A DNA stretch of 8,217 bases from an uncultured Eubacterium sp. (lineage in GTDB: Bacteria; Bacillota; Clostridia; Peptostreptococcales; Anaerovoracaceae): positions 1-8,217 of the forward strand of contig CALBGO010000125.1 in the NCBI GenBank assembly GCA_937894585.1, in the 5' to 3' direction. Positions 1-7,113 of this stretch are shown piece after piece. The translations under genes were made by a program, and so were the position numbers. Within the stretch, counting starts at the first letter, position 1. Each line of letters begins with the position of its first letter. A model generated the notes under the pieces. That model saw nothing but the letters and a program-made list of their open reading frames with translations. It searched no databases and had not been told where the DNA came from.

Positions 1-25
1 TTTCAACAAGTATTTTTTCTCAGAA

Positions 26-63
26 AAACAGGGCGCAGCAGATGGTTTTGCTGCGTCTTGTTT
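26..63. terminator. Terminator-like hairpin at left edge
   Basis: Bases 26-40 pair with 49-63 over 15 positions, including two G-T wobbles, around an 8-base loop. The GC-rich core is CGCAGCA (34-40) against TGCTGCG (49-55). On the plus strand the stem runs out into TCTTGTTT; on the minus strand it runs into TGTTTTTCT, so it could stop transcription in either direction. It probably ends a gene lying left of the window and insulates the cas operon from it. The U-tract is not perfect on either strand, so the call rests mainly on the stem. Confidence 0.6.
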
Positions 64-262
64 ATGGAACGAAGAAGATTAGCGCATATAGGAATTAAAG
101 AGCACAGTGATATCAAAAAGCGTACAGAATCGTAAATCCGGGCATTGGTGCAGAAGAAACCTTAAATCGAAGGATTGCGTAATATTATTTGCGATTCTTA
201 AACACATAAGATACACGGTTTAAGTTTTTGTATAAAAATCAATAGTATTTTATTATTCTATA
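64..262. other. Intergenic region without a recognisable gene
   Basis: This stretch between the left hairpin and the cas promoter holds only very short open frames without ribosome binding sites. The longest, from the ATG at 64 to the TAA at 133, gives 23 residues of no recognised family. The sequence becomes very AT-rich from about 225 onward, as is common just upstream of a strong promoter. An AACCTTAA octamer at 158-165, followed by a small AATC/GATT hairpin, recurs as the octamer at 367-374. No CRISPR repeat-spacer array, tRNA or known riboswitch was recognised. Confidence 0.6.
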
Positions 263-290
263 TTTACAAAAGAAATTGCAGTGTTATAAT
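263..290 (+). promoter_or_regulatory. Probable sigma-A promoter of the cas operon
   Basis: A -35-like TTTACA (263-268) lies 16 bases before a perfect -10 box TATAAT (285-290). TG at 282-283, one base before the -10, makes an extended -10 element. The flanking DNA is AT-rich. Transcription would start near 296-298, giving an untranslated leader of roughly 107 bases before the cas6 start codon. No other promoter of this quality was seen ahead of cas6, and the close gene spacing downstream suggests that it serves the whole operon. Confidence 0.7.
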
Positions 291-362
291 GATAACAAGG
301 GGGATGAATGGTAACATTGTCACGGTGTTTTGAAAAATAGTTTTTTAGTAGTACCCCGATCA

Positions 363-390
363 AATTAACCTTAACAGACGCTGTAAACGA
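363..390 (+). promoter_or_regulatory. CRISPR-repeat-like element in the cas6 leader (tentative)
   Basis: Directly before the cas6 ribosome binding site the leader reads AACCTTAACA (367-376), inside which begins a small hairpin, ACAG (374-377) / ACG loop / CTGT (381-384). From memory, some Clostridium type I-B repeats have the same AACCTTAACA core followed by an ACAT / GAG / ATGT hairpin, so the stem and loop sizes match and the one changed pair is compensated. It could be a degenerate repeat that Cas6 or the effector binds, as in CRISPR-like regulatory RNAs. This is inference: no array repeat is present in the window to compare with, and a short AT-rich match may be chance. Confidence 0.3.
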
Positions 391-397
391 AAGGAGG
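391..397 (+). promoter_or_regulatory. Ribosome binding site of cas6
   Basis: AAGGAGG, a near-perfect Shine-Dalgarno sequence, ends 7 bases before the ATG at 405 and fixes that codon as the cas6 start. Confidence 0.85.
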
Positions 398-404
398 CTA
401 TCGC

Positions 405-1103
405 ATGTTGGTATATGAATTACCGCTAACAATTTTTTGCAAAAAGGACATTCCTTATATCGAAGCCGGCGAAGCAGCAGGCCAATTATTCAACAAGGCA
501 TTGTGCCTTGATGAGAGGTTTCTGGCTTATCATGAGGAGGTGAAGGACTATAAATTCTATGTCCATGACCTGCCGTATCCGGGTGAAGCGGATGGAGTTT
601 ATCGTGCCGGAAGGATGTATGCTTTGCGTCTTAGAACGGTAAAGGAAGAACTTGCCGATTATTTTCTGAATCATCTGCGGGGTATTGAAACCGATACCCT
701 GCGATGTATTCGCGCGGATATCAGAATTTTGCCGAAGAGGATTATTGAGAAAGCATACAGTTTGACGCCTGTTGTCGTAAAGAATTATCCGCAAGGTTAC
801 TGGAAATCCTGCATGCCGGTCAGCGAATTTGAAGGGCGGCTCTTTGGAAATCTGGTTAAGAAATATAAGCATTTAACGGAAAAAGAGATTGATGAGAACT
901 TTGATCTGTATGAACAAATCAGGATTAAAAACACCAAGCCGATTAGAGTTTCCTATAAGGGCATCGGGCTGTTAGGCGACAAGCTGGAGCTGGTGGCAGC
1001 GAAGAATGAGATGGCGCAGGAACTGCTCTATATGGCTTTGGGAACAGGGATGGGTGAAAATAACACCTGCGGCTGTGGATTCCTGAATTGCCGGTGGTTG
1101 TAA
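405..1103 (+). CDS. cas6: Cas6 pre-crRNA endoribonuclease
   Basis: Metal-independent RNase that cuts the CRISPR array transcript within each repeat to release crRNAs and, in type I-B, usually supplies the crRNA 3' end of the effector. The 232-residue length is typical of Cas6. The diagnostic glycine-rich loop of the second ferredoxin-like (RAMP) fold is clear at the C-terminus, residues 213-225, with G213, G215, G217, G223 and G225. H43, followed by a K/F-rich strand (YKFYV, 49-53), sits where the family's catalytic histidine normally lies, so it is the likely general acid/base; H54 is an alternative. The start is set by a strong AAGGAGG site. It is the first gene of the operon, and cas8b begins 18 bases after its stop. 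Three cysteines (C222, C224, C229) around the glycine loop are a small oddity. The family assignment is firm; the catalytic residue is inferred by position. Confidence 0.93.
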   Translation: MLVYELPLTIFCKKDIPYIEAGEAAGQLFNKALCLDERFLAYHEEVKDYKFYVHDLPYPGEADGVYRAGRMYALRLRTVKEELADYFLNHLRGIETDTLRCIRADIRILPKRIIEKAYSLTPVVVKNYPQGYWKSCMPVSEFEGRLFGNLVKKYKHLTEKEIDENFDLYEQIRIKNTKPIRVSYKGIGLLGDKLELVAAKNEMAQELLYMALGTGMGENNTCGCGFLNCRWL

Positions 1104-1121
1104 AGGAAGGGCGGTGGAACG

Positions 1122-2939
1122 ATGCTGAAAGACTGTATGGAAATCTTCGGGAAATTGTATGAAAAACATGGCGAACGATTGATTCTGGACACTTATTCTC
1201 CGAAGAACGGAACTTATAAAATCATTTGCGTTGACGGAGAAAAGTTTGAAGTTTTGCATAAGATGGAGATAAAAACAGATAAAAAAGCAGGGGAAACCAG
1301 ACCGGATAATTACGATTCAAAAGCTTATTATTCTTTGAAGTTCTATGATTATTACAGTAAACTCTTATCCATGAATAAGCCGGTGGATCCGAAAAAGGTG
1401 ATACACTCCAATAATTATCTGGCTTTTGCGGTGAAAAAGGCCAGCATTGCGGAAGGCAAGCTGACGGCAGACATTATCAGACAGTATTTTGAAATTTTAG
1501 CAAATCCCACGCTGAAATATAAGAAAAAAGAAACAAAAAGGCTTTATCTGGATTTTGAAGAAACGTACGGCGCACCGGACAGAGATTTAATTGAGAAAAT
1601 CAAGGATTATGTACTGACCGGGCAGGGCTGGGAAGATATTGATACCGACAAGAATGACTATCTGAAGATTTTCTTTGTTTTGCCGGATCAAGAGACTACT
1701 ATGGAGCTGTATCGAAAAGAAGGCAGCAGATATACCCAGCCGAATCTCTATAACAACAACGACTTTAATCGAGTGGAGAATGGCAATATTGTAGGTCTTT
1801 CCAATGACAATATGGGTATGAATTCCAAGAAGCCGTACCTGGCCAATAAGACGAGAAAGGTGCAGGAGCCCTATTTACTCACGCGCAGGGAGGCAGATTT
1901 ACAGGGAAAGTTTTTCGATTACCTGTATGGCAATGTGGTGAAGGGCCGTCCCAATGTCTATTTGTCCGATTTGAGCGGAAATGAACAAATCTATTTTTAT
2001 ACGGATACGGAACAGCCAGGCTATATGGAAAGCGGTTATTATCTGCGTGTAGGAATCGGGCAGGCCGGCGCAGAGATTGAATCATTTCAGAATATCACAT
2101 CTTACAGCACCAAATTAAGCCGGTCATTCGTGTTAAAGGACTGCATCGGGAGCAGCAGTGAAACTTTAGAGAAATCCACTTTACCATACGGAGAGAAAAA
2201 AGAAGAACTTTGGCAGGTGAAAGACCTGATCGATAATATTTTTTTTCGTGGAAAGCTGAAAACAAACTTTTTTACAGAAGAAAAGGATATTTCGGAGAAA
2301 GAAACTGCAGTGAAACGGGCAATTATGGAGGCTCGGCATACCTTGCACGGCTGGTTTTATGAAGGCCATCTGGGAACAACGCCCGAGGTGCTGGAAAGAG
2401 TTTCGTGGAATCTGATCAGACATTCTCTCATAGGAGCAGAAACAGCAGATATCTACGGCGCGCGCAGGCAATGCAATCTGCGATGGTCTCTGATGGATTA
2501 TTTTCATAATGACGAAAGGATGGAAAATTTAATGGGAAAAGTTAGAACGATGCTGCGGGAACATTTGCGTCAGGATGGCGAATGGGAATTTGCGGATGAT
2601 TTGGAGTATTCCTATGCGGTCGGACAATTGGCAAGTTATTTTGTGTCCAAAAGCAGATCGAGCAACAAGACGGCTTCATTGGTGAATCCATTCCTGAATA
2701 CGGAGAGTGTGGAATACATACAGACAAGACTGCAGCAGTTGTATAAAAAGTATAATTACGATATTCCTCACTACGCAGGAAGCCGGGTAAATAAACTGCT
2801 GTCTCGCGTAATGGAAGCGAAAACAGAAAGCATAAAACTTGACAAGGAACTGATTCTGGCAGGATTCACGGCCGAATCTTTAATTTACGAGAAGACAGAA
2901 AAAACTGCAGAAACAGAAGGAGGAACGGATCATGAATAA
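1122..2939 (+). CDS. cas8b: Cas8b, large subunit of the type I-B Cascade effector
   Basis: Large subunit of the crRNA-guided surveillance complex; in type I systems it reads the PAM, helps open target DNA and recruits Cas3. At 605 residues it has the usual length and general look of the Csh1/TM1802-type Cas8b group. I recognise it mostly by its position between cas6 and cas7 and by stretches such as the Asn-rich segment at 211-234 (NNNDF ... GLSNDNMGMN) and the AVGQLASYF helix at 499-507. There are only four cysteines and no paired CxxC zinc motif. The C-terminal part from about residue 467 is helical in character and corresponds to the small-subunit-like domain; an internal start there may make a separate Cas11b. 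Its own Shine-Dalgarno is mediocre: AAGGA at 1103-1107 lies 14 bases from the ATG, with a weaker GGTGG nearer. The 3' end overlaps cas7 by 8 bases, implying translational coupling. Family call firm; subgroup less so. Confidence 0.9.
   Translation: MLKDCMEIFGKLYEKHGERLILDTYSPKNGTYKIICVDGEKFEVLHKMEIKTDKKAGETRPDNYDSKAYYSLKFYDYYSKLLSMNKPVDPKKVIHSNNYLAFAVKKASIAEGKLTADIIRQYFEILANPTLKYKKKETKRLYLDFEETYGAPDRDLIEKIKDYVLTGQGWEDIDTDKNDYLKIFFVLPDQETTMELYRKEGSRYTQPNLYNNNDFNRVENGNIVGLSNDNMGMNSKKPYLANKTRKVQEPYLLTRREADLQGKFFDYLYGNVVKGRPNVYLSDLSGNEQIYFYTDTEQPGYMESGYYLRVGIGQAGAEIESFQNITSYSTKLSRSFVLKDCIGSSSETLEKSTLPYGEKKEELWQVKDLIDNIFFRGKLKTNFFTEEKDISEKETAVKRAIMEARHTLHGWFYEGHLGTTPEVLERVSWNLIRHSLIGAETADIYGARRQCNLRWSLMDYFHNDERMENLMGKVRTMLREHLRQDGEWEFADDLEYSYAVGQLASYFVSKSRSSNKTASLVNPFLNTESVEYIQTRLQQLYKKYNYDIPHYAGSRVNKLLSRVMEAKTESIKLDKELILAGFTAESLIYEKTEKTAETEGGTDHE
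2532..2939 (+). CDS. Putative internal ORF for Cas11b small subunit (within cas8b)
   Basis: In type I-B, I-C and I-D systems the small subunit Cas11 is known to be translated from an internal start near the 3' end of the large-subunit gene. Here Met471 of Cas8b (ATG at 2532) is in frame and is preceded by AAAGGATGG (2515-2523), which ends 8 bases upstream, a good Shine-Dalgarno spacing. The product would be 135 residues, rich in predicted helix and basic residues in its middle, and in the expected size range for Cas11b. Met467 (ATG at 2520) abuts the AAAGG and so has no usable spacing; Met402 and Met477 lack a convincing site. It shares the cas8b stop codon. The mechanism is established for the family; its use in this gene is inferred from the sequence. 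Confidence 0.5.
   Translation: MGKVRTMLREHLRQDGEWEFADDLEYSYAVGQLASYFVSKSRSSNKTASLVNPFLNTESVEYIQTRLQQLYKKYNYDIPHYAGSRVNKLLSRVMEAKTESIKLDKELILAGFTAESLIYEKTEKTAETEGGTDHE
2917..2923 (+). promoter_or_regulatory. Ribosome binding site of cas7 inside cas8b
   Basis: A perfect AAGGAGG within the last codons of cas8b ends 8 bases before the cas7 ATG at 2932. It is one of the strongest sites in the operon, which fits the need for several Cas7 copies per effector complex. Confidence 0.8.
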
Positions 2940-3855
2940 GAGAGTGTATGGTGTAATCGGTATTTCGTCGATAATGGCGAACTGGAATGCGGATTTTTCC
3001 GGATATCCGAAGACCACAACGGACAATATGACTTTTGGCAGCGATAAGGCTTTGAAGTATACCATGAAAAAACTGTGGGACGAGGCAGGACAGCAGGTTC
3101 TCTATATCAAATCCTTCCGTATGGATCCGAAGAACGGTATTGTGCCGCGGACGCTGAGGGAACGATATGAGTATATTTTCAATGTGGAAGACCTGACTAA
3201 AGAAAAGGATCAGGGTGAAGTTCTGAAAAAACTATTTCAGGCAGTAGATGTAAAGAATTTCGGAGCTACCTTTGCGGAAGCGAAAAACAATCTATCCATC
3301 ACAGGAGCAGTGCAGTTCGGACAGGGGTTCAACTTGTATGAAGGAACAGAACCACAGGAGCAGAATATCTTGTCTCCGTTTAAGGACAGCAAGAAAGAAG
3401 ACGCAAAAAATTCTACATTAGGCACTAAAATCGTCAGCAACGAAGCACACTATTTCTATCCGTTTGTTATCAATCCGCTGGCATACAAAGAATATGAGGC
3501 GATGGGTGTAACCGAAGGGTATACAGAAGACGATTATGCAGGATTTAAAAAAGCCGCATTGGTTGGTGCGACTGCATATGCCAGCAATTCCAAGGAAGGA
3601 TGTGAAAATGAATTCGGTCTTTTCATCGAAACGGAAGCAGACTGCTATCTGCCAAACCTCTCTGATTATATTCGATTCTCGAAAGGAAAAGACGGGGAGA
3701 AAAATAAGATTTCATTGAATTGCGGCGCACTGCTGACTCAGATGGGAGCGCAGATTCAAAATACAGAAGTGTACTATAATCCGTATACAACAGAATTGAG
3801 CATGGACTTACCAAAAGCAAAGTATTTCAATATTATCACCATGGAAGAGGTGTAA
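2932..3855 (+). CDS. cas7: Cas7 (Csh2-type), backbone subunit of Cascade
   Basis: RAMP-fold protein that polymerises along the crRNA spacer to form the helical backbone of the effector; in type I systems it binds RNA but does not cut target. The 307-residue length is normal for the Csh2/Cas7b group. The N-terminus (RVYGVIGIS, then NWNADFSGYPKT at 18-28) is the group's version of the conserved first strand and loop. Other recognisable stretches are NLSITGAVQFGQGF (120-133) and the segment after THE IVSNEAHYFYPF region (167-178). The start overlaps the cas8b stop by 8 bases and has a perfect AAGGAGG, so translation is likely both coupled and efficient. cas5 starts one base after its stop. No truncation or missing region is apparent. 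Confidence 0.93.
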   Translation: MNKRVYGVIGISSIMANWNADFSGYPKTTTDNMTFGSDKALKYTMKKLWDEAGQQVLYIKSFRMDPKNGIVPRTLRERYEYIFNVEDLTKEKDQGEVLKKLFQAVDVKNFGATFAEAKNNLSITGAVQFGQGFNLYEGTEPQEQNILSPFKDSKKEDAKNSTLGTKIVSNEAHYFYPFVINPLAYKEYEAMGVTEGYTEDDYAGFKKAALVGATAYASNSKEGCENEFGLFIETEADCYLPNLSDYIRFSKGKDGEKNKISLNCGALLTQMGAQIQNTEVYYNPYTTELSMDLPKAKYFNIITMEEV

Positions 3856-3856
3856 G

Positions 3857-4591
3857 ATGAAAGCCCTGAAATTTACGGTCAGCGGCAGGACCGCCTTTTT
3901 TAAGATTCCGGAAGTTAACTCGGTATGCTATTTCACCTATGGAAATTTACATAAACCGGCGCTGCTCGGTATGCTGGGTGCGATCATGGGTTATAGCGGC
4001 TACAGCAAGCAAAAAGAAGACGGCGGCATGTATCCGGCCTATTATGAAAAACTGCAGCATTTGCGCGTTTCCATCCTGCCGGCAGCTAAAGATGGGTATT
4101 TCCCTAAAAAAGTGCAGGTTTACAATAATTCCGTAGGTTATGCATCTGCGGAAGAAGGCGGAAATCTGATTGTCAAAGAGCAATGGCTGGAGAATCCGGC
4201 GTGGACAGTCTATGTGCTGCTGGACTCAAAAGAGGCGGAAGCGGTAGAAGCGCAGTTTATGGCACATCGCTGTATCTATATGCCATACCTTGGAAAAAAT
4301 GACCATCCGGCAACGATTAGCGGTGTAGAAACCGTGGATTTGGAAGCGGTGGAGTTAGAGGGAATGGATTTAGATGAAGAAGAAATAGAACTGCGTTGTC
4401 TGACGCCCGACAAAGTGGCGGATTTTGATCTGGATGCCTTCTCTTTTAAGTACGGTGAATTTTTACCGGTGGCTTTGCGGCAAGAAACAAATCAGTATGT
4501 ATCGGAAAAATTTATATTGACCGATGGTATTCTGATGGATTGTAAGACACCGCTCTATCGGGATGGGAAGACCTATATCGTGTTTTATTAA
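3857..4591 (+). CDS. cas5: Cas5 (Cas5h/Cas5b type), crRNA 5'-handle-binding subunit
   Basis: Cas5 caps the 5' handle of the crRNA and joins the Cas7 backbone to Cas8b. The 244-residue protein shows the family's N-terminal strand and loop (KALKFTVSGRTAFFKIPEV, 2-20), the segment LHKPALLGMLGAIMGYSGY (31-49) typical of type I-B Cas5, and the YMPYLGKNDHPA motif (141-152). Its ATG follows the cas7 stop by one base, and the GAAGAGG at the end of cas7 can act as its ribosome binding site, so the two are probably translationally coupled. Residues 159-193 are strikingly acidic (15 Asp/Glu) and low in complexity compared with the rest, likely a surface loop or insertion. The gene is followed by a strong hairpin before cas3. 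Confidence 0.92.
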   Translation: MKALKFTVSGRTAFFKIPEVNSVCYFTYGNLHKPALLGMLGAIMGYSGYSKQKEDGGMYPAYYEKLQHLRVSILPAAKDGYFPKKVQVYNNSVGYASAEEGGNLIVKEQWLENPAWTVYVLLDSKEAEAVEAQFMAHRCIYMPYLGKNDHPATISGVETVDLEAVELEGMDLDEEEIELRCLTPDKVADFDLDAFSFKYGEFLPVALRQETNQYVSEKFILTDGILMDCKTPLYRDGKTYIVFY

Positions 4592-4594
4592 GTC

Positions 4595-4636
4595 AGTGGC
4601 CGCAGAACGTAACCCTTGCGTTTTGCGGCCGTTTTC
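4595..4636 (+). terminator. Strong hairpin between cas5 and cas3 (attenuator-like)
   Basis: The 56-base cas5-cas3 gap is almost filled by one long hairpin. GGCCGCA (4598-4604) pairs with TGCGGCC (4624-4630), and pairing continues inward through 4612/4616 with two G-T wobbles to a CCC loop, about 15 pairs in the main stem. GTTTTC follows at 4631-4636, a short U-run ahead of the cas3 ribosome binding site. The run of only four T residues suggests a leaky terminator or attenuator, or an RNA-processing or stability element, rather than a full stop. It would lower cas3-cas4-cas1 expression relative to the effector genes. Confidence 0.6.
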
Positions 4637-4641
4637 GGAGG
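4637..4641 (+). promoter_or_regulatory. Ribosome binding site of cas3
   Basis: GGAGG ends 6 bases before the cas3 ATG at 4648 and begins right after the intergenic hairpin, so the hairpin leaves the site free for ribosomes. Confidence 0.75.
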
Positions 4642-4647
4642 TGGACG

Positions 4648-7113
4648 ATGACCTATTTTACAGAGAAAGTGTTTCAGCAGGAGTCCTATCCGGTATTTGC
4701 GCACCCCGGGGAAACACTGGCAGAACACATTGAAAAGTGCGAGAAATATTTGAATCGGTTATGGCAGGAAAAAGATATCGAAGGTATTCTCGATCGTTAT
4801 GCAGAAGCGAAATTCCATGCGGTACCGGAAGCGGTAAAGGATTTTATTCGGGAGCTGTTTCGGGAAATGGTGTTTTGTCACGATACGGGAAAGAAAACTC
4901 CGCAGTTTCAGCGAAATAAAATGAACAATGAGAAGGCGCCGGCTGAGTCTTTTTTTGATGGCAGTACGAAACATGCCATGTTGTCTGCGGTAATCTATAT
5001 GGATCTTTTTTATGGACGAATTAAAACGCAGGCTTTCACATCGACCGAGAAAAAATGGCTGAGAACTGTGGTGAAATTAAACGGCTATGTGATTTCCAGA
5101 CATCACAGCAGTCTGAAATCCTTCGGAGACTTTAAAAAAGATTTGCAAAGCGAAACCGGGAAGGCGCTTCGGGAAGCACTGGCGGAGAAAGGTCTTTGCG
5201 GTTATCATTTGCAGAACCTGCGGGACAAAGACCTGGGCGGGGTGATGTCTTTTGACCAATGGGATTATTTCTATTGTCGATTTGCCTATTCTATTCTGGT
5301 AGCCTGCGACTATTATGCAACGACAGAACAGATGAACGGTGTTGCATGCCGGTCATTCGGAAATCTTGAAGATATGGAGCATCTATCGCATCTTTATGAA
5401 GAATCCCCGCTCATGGAGAAAATACGTCGATGTGAAAGGGAAGGCGTTACAAAGGCCGCTGATGAGATGAACGCACTGAGAACCCGTCTGTTTCTGGAAG
5501 CTGAGCAGGCATTTTTACAAAATCCCAATGGAGATATCTATTTTCTGAAAGCGCCGACCGGCAGTGGAAAAAGTAATATCGCTCTGAATTTGAGTTTTCA
5601 TATGATGAAGCGGGGCGGACGAAAATTGTTTTATATCTATCCGTTCAACACATTGGTGGAGCAGAATCGTAAAAATCTGATGAAGCTGTTTGCCGGTGAA
5701 ACTGCCGATACCAATATTGCAGTCGTAAATTCTCTTACGCCGCTGAGCCGGTGGAAAGGAGCTTCAGAAGAAGAGAACAGTGAAGCATATTATCAGGAGA
5801 TTTTACTGGATAGGCAGTTTTTACATTATCCGATGGTGCTTTCCACCCATGTCAGTTTCTTTGATACGCTATTCGGGTCCCATCGAGAAAGTGTACTGGG
5901 TTTCTATCAATTATCTCATAGTGTAGTCGTACTTGACGAAATTCAGAGTTATCCTCCGGAGCTATGGGGAGAGCTGATGCTCCTGCTGCAATGTGTGACA
6001 CATTTGATGGGTATGAAAGTTATTATTATGTCAGCAACTCTGCCGGATTTGACCATACTCAGCGGGCAGTGTGAAGGGGTGATTGATTTGCCGGAAAACG
6101 CCGAATCGTATTTTTCGGATCCGCTGTTTCTAGAACGGGTGAAGGTATCTACAGTGCTGATGGAGCAAGAGGCGTTTACATTGGAGCATTTGAAAGACCA
6201 TATTTTAACACATCATGGAAAAGGTCAAAAGGTTTTGGTGGAATTTCTGACAAAGCAGTCTGCAGAAGATTTTTATCAGATGATGATGCGCTGCGGAGGC
6301 ATAGGCATACCGGTCAGATGTATGACTGGTGATGATTCGCAGGCGACGCGGGAAAGCGTGCTTGCGCCGATTGTAAGTGGAGAAATGAAAGAGGTTCTGC
6401 TGATTGCAACACAGGTGGTAGAGGCAGGTGTAGACATCGATATGGATGTAGGTTATAAGAATTGTTCCAAATTAGACAGTGAAGAACAGTTTCTCGGCAG
6501 AATTAACCGCTCCTGCCGAAAAGATGGACAAGCCTATTTCTTTCGGATTAATGATGGTAGGAAAATTTATAAAAATGATGTGCGGATGGAGAAGAATTTG
6601 ACTTTGGAAAATCCGGAAATGGCAGTTGTTTTGCAAAAGAAAGCATTTACCGAGTATTACGGAAAGGTGCTGTCGCGTATGAAACAGTTTCATATAGACC
6701 GGACTGACCGCAAAGGGATTGCGTATTTACAGCAGAACTTGCTGCGTGAATTGAAATTCCCTGAGATTGGAGAGCGGATGAAGATCATTAAAGAGGATTC
6801 GCCGGGACAAAGTGTGTTCTTTTGCCGCATAATACAGTTGGAAGACGGAACCGTGCTGCAGGGAGAAGAAATCTGGAAGACATATAAGGCATTGCTGGGA
6901 AATGAGACGATTTCCTATAGTAAAAAGCGTGTGAAACTGTCAGAGTTACGGGCACAGATGCAATATTTTATCTATCAGCTGAGACCGAATGAAGAAGTTC
7001 TGATCAATGACCGGATCGGTGAACTGGCTTATGTAGAAGATGGAGCATCGTATTTTGAAAATGGTCGACTGCGCAGAGAATTGTTATCCCCACAGGCGGT
7101 GAGTATGATTTAG
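4648..7113 (+). CDS. cas3: Cas3 HD nuclease-helicase
   Basis: ATP-dependent 3'-5' helicase and single-strand DNase recruited by target-bound Cascade to shred the DNA. All expected motifs are visible in one 821-residue chain. HD domain: H27, H78-D79 (CHDTGK), H109, H152-H153 (RHHS), and D221 as a likely last ligand. Superfamily 2 helicase: Walker A APTGSGKS (302-309), motif Ia around YPFNTLVEQN (331-340), DEIQ box (430-433), SAT (462-464), motif V ATQVVEAGVDID (587-598) and motif VI with Q614, G617, R618, N620 and R621. The remaining C-terminus is the accessory domain. No key residue appears lost, so it should be active. It starts after the cas5-cas3 hairpin with GGAGG, and its TAG stop forms part of the cas4 ribosome binding site. 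Confidence 0.96.
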   Translation: MTYFTEKVFQQESYPVFAHPGETLAEHIEKCEKYLNRLWQEKDIEGILDRYAEAKFHAVPEAVKDFIRELFREMVFCHDTGKKTPQFQRNKMNNEKAPAESFFDGSTKHAMLSAVIYMDLFYGRIKTQAFTSTEKKWLRTVVKLNGYVISRHHSSLKSFGDFKKDLQSETGKALREALAEKGLCGYHLQNLRDKDLGGVMSFDQWDYFYCRFAYSILVACDYYATTEQMNGVACRSFGNLEDMEHLSHLYEESPLMEKIRRCEREGVTKAADEMNALRTRLFLEAEQAFLQNPNGDIYFLKAPTGSGKSNIALNLSFHMMKRGGRKLFYIYPFNTLVEQNRKNLMKLFAGETADTNIAVVNSLTPLSRWKGASEEENSEAYYQEILLDRQFLHYPMVLSTHVSFFDTLFGSHRESVLGFYQLSHSVVVLDEIQSYPPELWGELMLLLQCVTHLMGMKVIIMSATLPDLTILSGQCEGVIDLPENAESYFSDPLFLERVKVSTVLMEQEAFTLEHLKDHILTHHGKGQKVLVEFLTKQSAEDFYQMMMRCGGIGIPVRCMTGDDSQATRESVLAPIVSGEMKEVLLIATQVVEAGVDIDMDVGYKNCSKLDSEEQFLGRINRSCRKDGQAYFFRINDGRKIYKNDVRMEKNLTLENPEMAVVLQKKAFTEYYGKVLSRMKQFHIDRTDRKGIAYLQQNLLRELKFPEIGERMKIIKEDSPGQSVFFCRIIQLEDGTVLQGEEIWKTYKALLGNETISYSKKRVKLSELRAQMQYFIYQLRPNEEVLINDRIGELAYVEDGASYFENGRLRRELLSPQAVSMI

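Noticed and set aside
1..135. Open reading through the left edge, including a 23-residue frame from ATG at 64
   Set aside because: All open frames here run through the terminator-like hairpin, lack a ribosome binding site at a start codon, and resemble no family.
304..340. Tiny leader peptide frames (ATG at 304 or 308) after AAGGGGG
   Set aside because: The predicted transcript starts at about 297, leaving almost no room for ribosome loading; the ATG spacing is 0 or 4 bases, and the peptides are only 9-10 residues.
1..404. CRISPR array in the upstream region
   Set aside because: No regularly spaced repeats of about 30 bases exist; there is only a short twice-occurring octamer.
1104..1121. 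Toxin-antitoxin RNA (CreTA-like) between cas6 and cas8b
   Set aside because: Such elements are known between cas genes in some type I-B loci, but this gap is only 18 bases and has no room for one.
2181..2507. Minus-strand open frame opposite cas8b
   Set aside because: Antisense shadow of a clear coding gene, without a ribosome binding site or family resemblance.
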